From Phoma sp. XZ068 (lineage: Eukaryota > Ascomycota > Dothideomycetes > Pleosporales > Didymellaceae), in assembly GCA_004835665.1 (NCBI GenBank), contig RBKR01000010.1:1-64000 (forward strand): DNA of 64,000 bases, read 5' to 3'. Position numbers and translations under genes: made by a program. A model generated the notes under the pieces. That model saw nothing but the letters and a program-made list of their open reading frames with translations, had not been told where the DNA came from and searched no databases. The number at the start of each line of letters is the position of its first letter. Positions within the stretch are counted from its first letter, which is position 1. Positions 28,859 to 39,282 of this stretch are shown in pieces.

Positions 28859-30961
28859 ACGTGTCCGTGCACCAAATGCGCACCAACACCAAACGCGCGG
28901 GTGAACACCATCACACTTATACAAAAATGAGGCTGTAGAGCCACCCACAACAGGTATTATCGCGAGATATTATAGAGGAGTACTATAGTGATACCTGCGA
29001 TTAATTTGGCTTATCTAAATTTACTTGGAAGCTTGATGTTGCGGCCTCGTGATGTTGTGATCGGTGGGGTGGTTGGGAGGACCTGCGCGTCGATATCACC
29101 ACCTGCATCATCACCCACTCGTTTCTGACGCTTCTGCTTCTGTATAGGTACTGTTGAAGCCTTCCTCTTACCCTTTTGGGATAATTGTATAGCTTTAGCA
29201 GCGTTGCGAGCTTCCTTCTGTTGCTGCTTTTCAGCTGCTCGTTCTGCCTTCTTCTTCACACGAGCTGCCTTGGCTAGTGCTGCCACCTCACGCTTCTCCT
29301 GAGCAATTTTCTCGTTGTATAGCTTATTGGCTGCCCTGATCTTCTTCCTCTCACTTTTTTGGAGTTGTTGTTCAAGTATCTCACGATCGTATGCCTGTCG
29401 ACGCTCCTGTGAAGCTGCAACCTTTGTTGGAGTCCACATATTCAAGCCACCATAGTACTCCTTGAGATCAAGAGTCTTCCTCTTCTTTTTGTGCTTCTTC
29501 TGATGACGTATATGCTGTTGGAGGCCCTCATTTTGGTGTGTAAGAAGGTCAACACGGCTTGAGAGTGTGTGTACTGCCTCAACGAGCATCCTCACATCCT
29601 TATCCTGCTCATCTACAACGTTCTCCTTGATTATACGCCTCATTTTCCTCCAATCTGACGCGCTGAGTACCGAAGTTGAGCTCTCTCGTGAGCCTCTGTC
29701 GTCAGATGTGGTGTTGTTGAACCTTTTGAGTATAACGGAGGGGTCAGGGGGCCATATACCAGTGGCTTTGAAGGAGTTGAGTATCGTGGTTTCCTTGAAC
29801 GAGGTCTGCCACGCCTTCCAGAACAAGGGGAAGAAGTCTCCTTTTGTTATTGATGCTAGCCCCTGGCTCCTTTCAAGGAAAGATGTGAGCTCGTTGGAGT
29901 AGGCCTGTGAGAGTGGCTTGAACAAGCACACATCAAGCGGCTGCAGCGTGTGGGTTGAATGGGGAGGAAAAACAGCCAGGAGTATCTTGTTTTTATGACA
30001 ATAGTCAATAAAAGCAGGTGTAGTATGCGAGCCGTGGCCATCCAGTATAAGTACTCGGTACTGACGTCGAGCCTTCTCCTTGGTATAGCGATCAAACACA
30101 TGTTCAAGCCAAGCCACACCAATATCGTCGTTCGTCCACCCGGAGGGAGATGAGCTGATTACCACCGAGTGTTCCCCTGGCTTGATTTCATCCACCCAGC
30201 TCGATTGTATATTATTGCTTGCCGACGCAAATATGAGGCTTGGTGGTAACGCTGATCCATCGGCACATATACAGGCTAGGAGGGTAATCCACTCACGAGA
30301 ACCATCCTGGATGGCTTCTCTAACCTGTTTTCGTTCCCACATTTGCTTGCTGAATACTCGTTTTGAACGACCCGTGATACCCATCAAGAACCCCTTCTCA
30401 TCCATATTGTATGTGTGCCGTGGCTCAACGTCGTACTCAGCAAGTTTGGTGTGTAGGAGATCAAAATAGCGGGTATATTTTACCCCTGAGTCGGCTTGGT
30501 GACGATTGCGATCCATGCCGGATGTCCACTTAGATACTAGTTGGTTGGGATGGCGGTTGAGGAAGCGGGTAACCCAGGTCTCCGATACTGGTTTTTGAGC
30601 GATCTGGGACGCGTATTTTTGTACAAGAAGCCGTCCAGGAGGTATACCTCGCTCTGTTAACTCAGTAATATACAATATAAGCTGCTTCTCCTGTTGTGGG
30701 TTGAGATTTCGTTGTTCTAACGATACAACTGCGCGGGATTGCGAAACTTGTTGGTGCCTACGCGTCAAAGTTGAGCGTACAACACCGTGTTTTTGGGCTA
30801 TCTTTGTATAGGAGAGTTCTTCGCCAGGCTCTAGAGTATTAATCTCTGCAAGCGCGTTATCAATTGGAGTCATAGGGTGGGTGTAGTGTTGTTGTGAAGT
30901 TGACGCGTTTTTCGGTTACCCGCGCGTTTGGTGTTGGTGCGCATTTGGTGCACGGACACGG
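28859..30961 (-). mobile_element. pogo-type DNA transposon, element 2 (2.10 kb, intact)
   Basis: Terminal inverted repeats of about 45 bp start ACGTGTCCGTGCACCAAATG on the left and CCGTGTCCGTGCACCAAATG on the right (minus strand). They are flanked by TA at 28857-28858 and 30962-30963. The subterminal motif is at 28921-28950. The transposase frame is intact, so it may be autonomous. Confidence 0.93.
29011..30873 (-). CDS. pogo/Fot1-type DDE transposase, intact
   Basis: A 620-residue transposase from the ATG at 30873. Domain order: psq-like helix-turn-helix (about 5-45, YTKIAQKHGVVRSTLTRR), CENP-B/Tc5-type DNA-binding part (about 60-125, ending WVTRFLNRHP...SKWTSGMDRNR), and a DDE_1 catalytic core with D158 (NMDEKGF), D278 (ILDGHGSH) and D314 (LQPLD). 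The last two have 35 residues between them, the DD35D spacing of Fot1/pogo elements. It ends in a K/R/E-rich coiled coil and a basic tail (RGRNIKLPSKFR). No stop or frameshift is present. It is the sole gene of element 2 and is expected to cut and paste at TA sites in the nucleus. Confidence 0.95.
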   Translation of the reverse strand: MTPIDNALAEINTLEPGEELSYTKIAQKHGVVRSTLTRRHQQVSQSRAVVSLEQRNLNPQQEKQLILYITELTERGIPPGRLLVQKYASQIAQKPVSETWVTRFLNRHPNQLVSKWTSGMDRNRHQADSGVKYTRYFDLLHTKLAEYDVEPRHTYNMDEKGFLMGITGRSKRVFSKQMWERKQVREAIQDGSREWITLLACICADGSALPPSLIFASASNNIQSSWVDEIKPGEHSVVISSSPSGWTNDDIGVAWLEHVFDRYTKEKARRQYRVLILDGHGSHTTPAFIDYCHKNKILLAVFPPHSTHTLQPLDVCLFKPLSQAYSNELTSFLERSQGLASITKGDFFPLFWKAWQTSFKETTILNSFKATGIWPPDPSVILKRFNNTTSDDRGSRESSTSVLSASDWRKMRRIIKENVVDEQDKDVRMLVEAVHTLSSRVDLLTHQNEGLQQHIRHQKKHKKKRKTLDLKEYYGGLNMWTPTKVAASQERRQAYDREILEQQLQKSERKKIRAANKLYNEKIAQEKREVAALAKAARVKKKAERAAEKQQQKEARNAAKAIQLSQKGKRKASTVPIQKQKRQKRVGDDAGGDIDAQVLPTTPPITTSRGRNIKLPSKFR

Positions 30962-30963
30962 TA

Positions 30964-31767
30964 CCGACTGGGGAGACGGCACAAACCCCGGTCTGCACTG
31001 GCGCGAGGCTATGCTCCCGCTAATCTCCATTTGTCCAGAGCCCCTCTGGATAAGCTTCGCTGGCCGTGCGTTGGCAGGCAGACAGGCATCATGCTGATTG
31101 TTCGAGCGCTGACTCACCTCCCCTACTGTGTAAGCTATTGACGGTGATGGTGATGCTGACCGTCGGCACTTTCTTGCTGCTCAGCTACGCCACCTTTCGG
31201 CTAGGCCAATGCTGCATTACCCGAGCCTGCTGTGTGCTTTGGTGGAAATTGTAGATGCGTTGGAAATTGTAGATGTGTGTGCAGCCACTTCTCGATGACG
31301 TCGATGCACGCGTGACGTGGGGCGCGGCGCTTCGTCTCCCAGGCATCAGCGCACGAAGGAAAAAGCACGGGGAATTTATAGAAACTAGTGCCGTGATCAG
31401 CGCATATCCGTGGAGCGAAGCGAGTTGGGATGCTGTTTCCTCGCAGCTCTCTCCCTGGCGAACCAGGATGGGAATAACACGGACGTGGTTCGGCATCCTC
31501 GCCTGCTAGAGTAGTGGATAATTAAAGGGCAAGGTTATACATCGACCACTAATCATATCCGAGAAGCCTCGAGACTGGGTACTGATACCGTGAGCTTGTT
31601 GAACGCGAGTATTGGCCGCTGTGCTCGGTAATGTGTCTCGTTGCTTGCGCAATTGCGCCGTGACGTTTCTAGTTTAGCCCGCGTGTAGCCTGGGCAACGC
31701 GAGATAGATCTTGCACAGCATAAAGAGTCCCATCAGACGCCTAGAACGAACACCATCCTTATTCGTG
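30964..31767. other. No gene seen; one copy of a dispersed inverted repeat
   Basis: A segment near 31268-31340 (containing ATGTGTGTGCAGCCACTTCT and GCGTGACGTGGGGCGCGGCG) recurs inverted near 33119-33200. I find no convincing frame otherwise. Confidence 0.5.
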
Positions 31768-32367
31768 ATGTATCGATTCCGAACGGCTGTTGAACGCGAG
31801 GAGGCAAAAGAAGTCGATATGAACCAATGTGAAGGTGTGGTTTTCCGGCTCAAGCCTTGCATTGGAACAGAAACGCAAGGGGCCGGCTTTGTTGTGTTCG
31901 TTGTTACTGAAGCTGGAGCAGTCTGCGGACATGTACACCCCCCCACAAATTCACCCTCTAGCGACGATCACGTAGAAGCCTTCATGGACAGGCTCAACAG
32001 ATATCTTAAGATGTGGGCGGGATACTTCCCACTAGGCTCCGATGCTTGGGTTGTCTGCGTGGAGTCTGGAAGCCGCGTTACACACCCTAACCAGCGAGAC
32101 ATTATACAGCAAAGGCTACGCGATGCACGCATGAACGTGGTCTTAACCTTCGATTATAAGGTTCCGTACACAGCAAATTTAGACCACGGTACTGTTTTCG
32201 TGGATTCTAGAGGCGATGCAATCTTGTTGCTTGTGGAGGGCAAGGTCGTCCACCAGAAAGCTAAGATATTATCCATTACTACATCACAATTCCGCGCTGT
32301 AGAAATCTTACGCATTACAGACCACCGAATCACAATCCTAGGCATCACAGACTTCTGCATCTGCTAG
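31768..32367 (+). CDS. Hypothetical protein, weak
   Basis: An open frame of 199 codons from the ATG at 31768. The middle (EGVVFRLKPCIGTETQGAG, then a segment with MDRLNRYLKMWAGYFPLG) has protein-like composition and no low-complexity bias. The last 30 residues look like non-coding read-through. I do not recognise the family, and no intron or neighbour supports it. It may be an exon or relic of a larger gene. Confidence 0.3.
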   Translation: MYRFRTAVEREEAKEVDMNQCEGVVFRLKPCIGTETQGAGFVVFVVTEAGAVCGHVHPPTNSPSSDDHVEAFMDRLNRYLKMWAGYFPLGSDAWVVCVESGSRVTHPNQRDIIQQRLRDARMNVVLTFDYKVPYTANLDHGTVFVDSRGDAILLLVEGKVVHQKAKILSITTSQFRAVEILRITDHRITILGITDFCIC

Positions 32368-35300
32368 TCAAAGGGAATGGAACGCAGAGCATTGTCGACA
32401 GTACAAGTACGAAATCGGTGCTTGCGTTAGGGCCGGCACCTGGCCAAACCTCTCGACTAGAAGCAGCCAAACTTGATTAGAACACGCTCGAAGAGGAGGC
32501 TTAGCCATCCGAATGATGTACTGCGGCATCATGGAGGAGGATTAACGAGATCCAATGCTGCCCTTGAAATATGGTGCATTCAACAATGGAGTCTTTGAAT
32601 GCGCAGGCAGAGGCAGAGTATCGCGGTGGCGCGAACTACGGTAGGGCAAAGTCCCCAGTAGCATCTTGGATGGCCTCAGTGGCGCGAACGTATCAATATT
32701 GGTGTTGAAGTATAAACAATGATCATGCTCTAAATTCATTCTCTCGTCATCAGATGCGAAGTAGGGCAAGATTAATGTTATTGCTGCTAACTGACGTTTT
32801 GCTCTTGGCCTTTGACGACAGGGCGTGCGTTCATTCCGAGCGCTTTCACTTTGCATCGATGAAACAACTCGGTTAAAGGCGAGTTCGAAGTCACAGACGA
32901 GCGATGCCGCTACCTGAGAACCATTCGTGGACTGCACTAATCGCTCAACAACTACCATGATATTGCGAAGTTTGAGTGAGGTGAGGCAAGGCGGGGCAGG
33001 CAGGGTAAGAAGCGCACCTGCTTCTGATTGGCGCACAAACAGGATGAGGATTGGACTGATTAAAGCGCAGTATTGGTATCAACCTTGGGGTTAGTTCCAT
33101 AGCGCTTGAACAGACAAATGCACGGAGCGCCGCGCCGCACGTCACGCGCGCATCGACCAGTACAGTCAGCGGGAAGTGGCTGCACACATATCTACATGCA
33201 GTATTGACGAACTCGCATACTTCAAGTTTTACGATCCCACCCTGGGAAGAGGCGTCTGCGAGGGAGGAACCAGAGCATAGCATGCACTCAACAACGTTGA
33301 CCTTCCCTGAACTCACAGCGAGGGATAACTTGAGTACGAAGGAGATAAAGACATGGTTGGGCAGCCAAGACGAAGGCATCCATTTGGCTCCATTCAAGGA
33401 TGAACCATGGGAGATTGCGTTGATCAAAACTCACATGCATATGCCTGAAAGTAGCCGTGTGGCGAACGCAGAGAATCGTCTTAGGCAAATGACTCTGGGG
33501 CTTTCCGCGGGGCAGCGGCTCAATTACCCGCATACCAAATGCACAACTAGCGCTAGCGGCGGGGTTCCGAGCTGCCGGTGAAATCGCGCAGGGACGACAT
33601 GAGGCTTCCCGCGGATCCGCCTGTTCTAGACCCCATCGCTACATTCCCTGCGATGCCTGTGCGCTACGCCGTTCAAACAGTTCGCATAAGCTACTCTAAT
33701 TAACTAAAATTCTAAGTATTCAAATTAGGAGGGGATAAGGTAGAGCCTGTGCAGTTTGGCGAGTTTTAGTGGGGCGAAGCCGCTGCGAACAAATTTCTGT
33801 CTAGTCACCGTACTTATATGTTAGATGATCGCCCAGCATAAACTTCACCATGAGACTATTCTTGCTGCAAACGGGCACTGTAAAAGAGAAATAATGATGA
33901 ATGCACCTAGCATGATGAATTCGTGCGAATGGGATATTGGCATTGTGGTGGTGGCAAATACCTCTTAAACTTCACTCAGGCTTTGCTTAGCCTCGTGATA
34001 CCTCCCACTGACGCATGACTAACTGTGTTTATGATGAGCCTGCATTACGATTCGCCTCCCTCTGAAGCATTTCCAACTCTAGTCTCAACTTGAGTTGTTG
34101 CTTCTCCTTCTCTGTCGGCTTTGCTGCTAGTTGAACTGTTGGCTGTCGATGTGTTGGCTCGCCTCCAACCTCATCAATTCTTGTTCTCGCTTTTTCATAT
34201 CCATACTATATATCATCAGTCTCAATGCACCAGAGGGTAACCCTAGGGGTTTTTATTACGTCAGAAAGTTCAATTGCTAAAGTGCTGCGACAGGATGTAG
34301 CTTTGGAATGCGATGGTAAGTTCTAAGGATATTGGCACAAGCAGAGCAAGTTTTTATAGAGCAACTGTCCGACATCTGACCAATCCAACGATCTAAGCCA
34401 TACCTTGCATTGCGTGGGACCGTGGTCTTGGAGGCATGGCCTCAGTCAGTTCGTCACTCACAGCGCCGAGAGCAGGATTAGCAGGCTGCAGAAGATGAGC
34501 GCTAAAGGAGCGAACTTCATTGGATATGTGCTTTGCCCCGCAGATACCATACGCGCGTATACCTGCTGGTATCGTTCGAGGACTTTCTCACGTCGCTGAG
34601 AGTGTTGCTGCCCTGTGTGATTCGCTGGCCAAAAAGGTAGCACCATAGTGTCCGGAATGACGTGCCGTTGTACGACACCTGCGAGCTAATGCGGGAGTAC
34701 GGCACAAAGCCGGAAAGCTGCTACTGTAGGACTTGCTCTTGTAGAGGTATCTCCGTGCTGCGGTATGTTTTCTGTAGTTTCTCGCTGCCGGGATCGTGTG
34801 AGTTGGTCTTCTGCGCCACTATACCTTCATTGTAGAGGAAGCAACAAAAGTATCGAAAAGATAGAGGACATAAAAGCTTCCTTGGGATGAGGGGGGAGGG
34901 GGGTATGTTTCAGTCGAAAGGTGCGCTCATTGGGTGCTAGCCGTCCTAGGCAGACCATCTGTGGGAGTCCAGCGCTTCCCGTACAGTATCGTGTCGTCAA
35001 ACAATTGGAACTTACTAGTGCCGAGGGTAAATGCCGAGGTAGAAGAGAATTATAACATCAGCGAAGATGAATCTCCTTCTACCTCTTCGGATACCTTTCG
35101 TGTTGAGAAACACCACTTCTTACATTCTCAGATTTATGACTTGTGGTGCGTCACGAAATGCCAATACATCCAATACTCGTTGCAAGCAGCAACTTTACCA
35201 ATGCTGCTAGTCTCGGGGCTGCCTTCAACCAATTTGTTCTGGCGCGCTTGCCCGCCTTAGATCTAGTCGGTGGCTGTGGTCGAAACACTGGATTTGGGCC

Positions 35301-35418
35301 ATGTGCACAGCATTATTGGTCCAACTTAACAACATGGATGTCTGAACCGCGTGTGTACCGTTCCTAGATCAATTGTTACTAAATTAATCGTTCGTATGAA
35401 GACGTAATCGCCATAATC
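32368..35418. other. Gene-poor stretch
   Basis: Only scattered frames under 165 codons are present on both strands, without recognisable motifs. The second (inverted) copy of the dispersed repeat lies near 33119-33200. Near 34060-34210 the minus strand holds a short K/E/Q-rich coil-like scrap with a stop in it. A purine-rich run (GGGGGGAGGGGGG) is near 34890. Confidence 0.5.
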
Positions 35419-35735
35419 ATGGCTTGGTGGATCACTTTCACCATAGTCGCTACGCTTCTACTGTGTCTTGGCTTCGGCCCCAAGGGTATCATCCCAGGTA
35501 TCCAACCCGTAATCGAAGAGTTGTGGATGGCGCTAATTCGTTTGTTTCAATAGGCTCTCTGGCTGCGGCTTTCCAGGCGCTCATGTACGGTGGATTCACA
35601 CCAGCAGGTGGGGGTTTTGCGACACTAACAAGCATGGCTATGCTTGGTACACTAGCGCGCCCAGTAGCCATAATGGCAATAATTATTGCCACACTGGTTA
35701 CAGCTACGTTCGGGATTTGGGGTGTAGGAACATGA
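35419..35735 (+). CDS. Small Ifi-6-16 (IFI6/IFI27-like) membrane protein, two exons
   Basis: Exon 1 runs from the ATG at 35419 to 35497 and exon 2 from 35554 to 35735. They are joined by a 56-bp intron (donor GTATCC, branch-like GCTAAT, acceptor TTCAATAG). The 86-residue product has an N-terminal hydrophobic helix (WWITFTIVATLLLCLGFGP). It then has the Gly/Ala-rich core of the Ifi-6-16 family, PKGIIPG, SLAAAFQALMYGGFTPAGG and FATLTSMAMLG, and ends in a third hydrophobic helix. In animals, family members are small mitochondrial or ER membrane proteins linked to apoptosis and innate responses. Fungal members are common but poorly studied, and no role can be read from the neighbours. The splice junction gives an uninterrupted family-like sequence, which is the main support. 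Confidence 0.8.
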
Positions 35736-35980
35736 TGTTGTACTGTCGGAAACATTGGTTACCAAGAGTCGTCGAATGATATGTCGTGATCGGCGTTAGA
35801 TGAGGACATTCTTTGGTTGAAGAAGCTGCCTAGAACAAGTTTCATAGCAAAATTCGTCACTCTGTCATGTTATATTCATCGCCTCCATCTATAGCATCGA
35901 GTACAGCGTAATCCACCACTTTTCCTGGAGTTAGTTATCACGCGTTGAAGCGGAGGATTTGGTGCTTCGCGAAGCATTAC

Positions 35981-36001
35981 GCATCACGCGCACAGACACG
36001 G
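35981..36001. repeat. Solo terminal repeat of an element-4-like pogo transposon
   Basis: It matches the outer end of element 4 (GCATCACGCGCACGGACACGG) with one mismatch and is followed by TA. No transposase sequence lies beside it. Confidence 0.55.
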
Positions 36002-37236
36002 TACGGTACAGTAATACACGAACAATCGTTCGTAGGATAGAGCGAGAAAAATTCGGAGCCTACCATCATTTTTCGTTTCTGCCAATACTCTCTTAGTGGG
36101 GATGGCGCGAGTGGGGATAAGCAAAATGTCACATATTGCACTGCTTGGTCGAGCACTAATCTCCGATAGTACAGCCGTCATCTGCACCTTCAGTCGATGT
36201 TCTTGATGATGATCACAACGGTGATGCTGACTACCAGCGCTTCCTCTATAGCCAGGTCAGCCTGACTTTGGACGCGCTTACGGTGCTGATACTCCTGCTG
36301 CGCCTGAGGACTTACTCGAGCATAAGCCGTTCTAGGATCTCTCGACAACTGTCAGCGTCGTTTGAGTTCGCTTGTGCTGACCGTCACTCTTATCCTGATG
36401 GTGGGCCGCACCAAAGCTGTCATTATTTCCAAGCTTATTCTACTTTTGTGCATCCTTGATTGTTGATGACAGAATCCTTTCGCGATGAAGAATGGGTCTA
36501 GAGGCGGCTCGAAGCCGCTATTGAATTTGTGCTCGCTGACTCGTAACCAAATTTTCGTCAAACGATAGAGTAGGACGAACAAACATTGTGCAGCGCTTGT
36601 CATGAGCTTTTAGTACAAGAGGTATCCGGCCTCATCTTGGATAGCATCGCTTCTGGTTGGACCCTACTACCTGTTTTCCGAAAGCAGTGGGTTATATAGT
36701 GAGCACGAAGAAGTATGATGGGGCCAGCAGCTGGTATCTGGTCGGAGTCAGGGCTGACAGACAGAGCATGATGCGATACGCGCAATGTCAAAACTGAGTA
36801 CGTCACGTTCATGGATGGTAATGGGCGTGGGCAATGATCGTGTACATATCTGAGTGGGGAAGTACTAACGGAGGCTATGGCAGCTACACTGACCGGCGCA
36901 AAGCAAGGGATGTCACAACTGACTTGATCATCTTTGAAATCAATCTCGCCACTGACTCGGTGAGATTCCCAAGACAGTCTAACCAGAACTGCAAGGAGAT
37001 AGTACCAGCGTCGAACACCATCAGCTAGCTTCGTACAATCACTGCTATCCGGCCGTCTATCTCGCCGCGAATTTTTCCTAATCTTTCCCACGACATAGAG
37101 CTGTCACGCACAGATTGCCGCTACAGTGCGTTCCAGATGCAATGAACGAACAGAGCGTTGAACGCCAAGAGCATAATGCCCTTAGACCTATATAAGTCAG
37201 CGACTGACAGCGAACATCGCTAGCTGGCCTTACCGA

Positions 37237-37608
37237 TCATCCTGCATTGTCTGTGCGAGCAACGTGGTCCCTACAAGAACGACCTGAGCATGGTCGAAAG
37301 GTAAAGCGACAGCTGGAGAGTCCGAAGCCCAGCCTAACATGGAGCACAGCGGAACGCCAAGCAAGCGGACCCTGGTGACAGTAGCTGCGGAGTTGCATGT
37401 TATTTCGGTCGAGTGCATCGCAGGGTGCGACTCCGAGACACCGTGCGTATATGTAGATTGCAGCAAGTCCGGTCAGTCCCATAATGAAAGGTGCTATGAT
37501 AGCGTAGACGCGGCTGAGCACGCTGTCACGTCCAGCAGCTTCGGTGCTGGTAATTCCACCGAGCTGCCAACTCAAGCAGAACAGCCCTGCAGACGCAGAA
37601 GCGAGCAT
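37237..37608 (-). CDS. Possible small hydrophobic protein or gene fragment, weak
   Basis: A 123-codon frame from the ATG at 37608. The first 55 residues include two hydrophobic stretches (ASAGLFCLSWQLGG; VYAIIAPFIMGLTGLAAIYIY) that could be membrane helices. The remainder looks like random translation. It may be the 3' exon of a lost membrane-protein gene. No family is recognised. Confidence 0.2.
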   Translation of the reverse strand: MLASASAGLFCLSWQLGGITSTEAAGRDSVLSRVYAIIAPFIMGLTGLAAIYIYARCLGVAPCDALDRNNMQLRSYCHQGPLAWRSAVLHVRLGFGLSSCRFTFRPCSGRSCRDHVARTDNAG

Positions 37609-39282
37609 CGCAGTAGTAATCGCTGTGTCACTTGTTCGTGAAGCTGACCCATCACGGGACGGGACCCTTCCACCCAGCCAGTCAGTTCTCGCGCTGTGAA
37701 GGGACTGCTTACCTTCCTTATGCTTACCATTGCACTCTCAGACGGGTTGTTAATCCTAAAACCTTAGTGCTTCGATTTAAGACCAGACTTGGACCAGACG
37801 GTTTGTACAACCTTTCTTTTTTGTTTTAATCTCGATCGTAGGTCATAATGGACAGTGTCTTCATGCAAATAAGCAAGATGCCAATGTGAGCTAGGCCTAC
37901 AATAGGGTGCATATCCGATTTTATCATAAGGCGTCAGGGATGCACCGTTACTAATAGAGATTTAAATTATATCCAACCATCTGCTACAAGTCTGATCTGA
38001 GAGGCAGGGTAAGGCCAGCCCTCTAACGATTGTCATATGATGACGACAGTCAGCATTCTATACGGCCCATGCCGTGTAGATTAAGTGCTGACTGATAAGC
38101 AGTCATCGTTGTCGTCACAGTACCGCCTGATCATTGGATCTACGTCCTTGAGCGACTCAAGTGGTGCAAGGTGGGGGTAGCATTGTTTTTACAGCTCGTG
38201 CTCGTATTTGCCGCTAGGTACGATTTTCCCGCTTGAGCGTCCGGTCATGCTAAGGCCCGGGGCGGGCCGTTCTACAACCATGAGAGACTGGGAAATTGGA
38301 GGCGGCAGCGGTACCCAAGAATGCTTTGCTACTCTCCTTACCATATGACTTATCCAGAGAAGTTATACCTTTTCAGATCATTGCAGTGTAGTCACCCGTT
38401 AAGCACTCCATGCGGTGCCATAACGCACGCGAACGTAACTTAAGCTTACTGTTCGGTCGCTGACTGCTACAAAGATTATGTCTCCTCAATCTATGATGGT
38501 GGTGGTGAAGCTAGCCGTCAGCACTCTCTCGCCCGGGAGAGGTCAGCCAAGCTTCCGACGCTTTTGCGGTGCTGACACTGCTGCTGGCTGTTAGCACTTT
38601 CTCCTCGTTAAGCTACGCCACCTAATCCCTTCTTCTGACCGTCAACGCTGTCCTTGCTCCCGCGATGACCTTGCCACAGTCAGCCCTTGCTTCATCTCCG
38701 GTACGAGCGCACGAAGGAAGAGGCACAGTTGGCGTCAAGAAAGCCAACCGGAGGATATACCGGATTTTGGAGAGACGACGTGCCGTGTACAGTGCGTGTG
38801 CGAGGATTGCATATGATGACTCTCATCTCGGCATTCGGCCAAAAGCATGCCGTCGGGAGGCTGGCAGATCGTTCCTGCCTGACAGCAGTCGGCCGCAGTG
38901 ACACAACAGCACAGGTCCTGCGTTCCTCTCTGCTGGGGGGCCTGCGATGAGGCGCGCCGGCTGATCAGAATGGGGTGAACATGACGAGAACAGTCTGGCG
39001 AGCGGACCAGTGACCCGGCACAGCGGTTCGTCATCCTAGTGACACACCAAGACCAAGACACAGCACGGGGACTGTGCCACACCATCCCACAGTAATGTTA
39101 TCCACCGAGGCCTGGTGGGTTTTGTGGGGCACTAATACTAATGTCGATGCGCTTTGTTCGCAAGCTTGGACTTCCCGTGCTCCGCCACGGAAGTAGCTTT
39201 TCGCGCAGCCAGATGAGCCCTCAGAAGAGAAAAACAAGTTTGAGACGGGAAGAGCAAAGAGAATGGCTTGACTGGAGGTATA

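Larger units (their letters stand above)
35736..39282. other. Gene-poor stretch with transposon debris
   Basis: No confident gene. GCATCACGCGCACAGACACGG at 35981-36001, followed by TA, resembles the terminal repeat of element 4 and is probably a solo end. A segment at 37914-37947 resembles the truncation edge of the recombinase gene at 15123-15156. Near 38500-38630 there are weak copies of the GCTACGCCACC-containing sequence also seen near 31190. Confidence 0.5.

Noticed and set aside
26725..30961. RIP (repeat-induced point mutation) as the cause of transposon decay
   Set aside because: Only one TGG-to-TAG-type change fits. Two transposases are fully intact and the elements are not AT-enriched, so active RIP is not supported here.
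32542..33581. Frames of 125-165 codons on both strands near the dispersed repeat
   Set aside because: They overlap each other and the repeat, and none has protein-like motifs.
34886..34906. G-quadruplex in the run GGGGGGAGGGGGG
   Set aside because: Only two G-runs close together; no gene or feature nearby would give it meaning.
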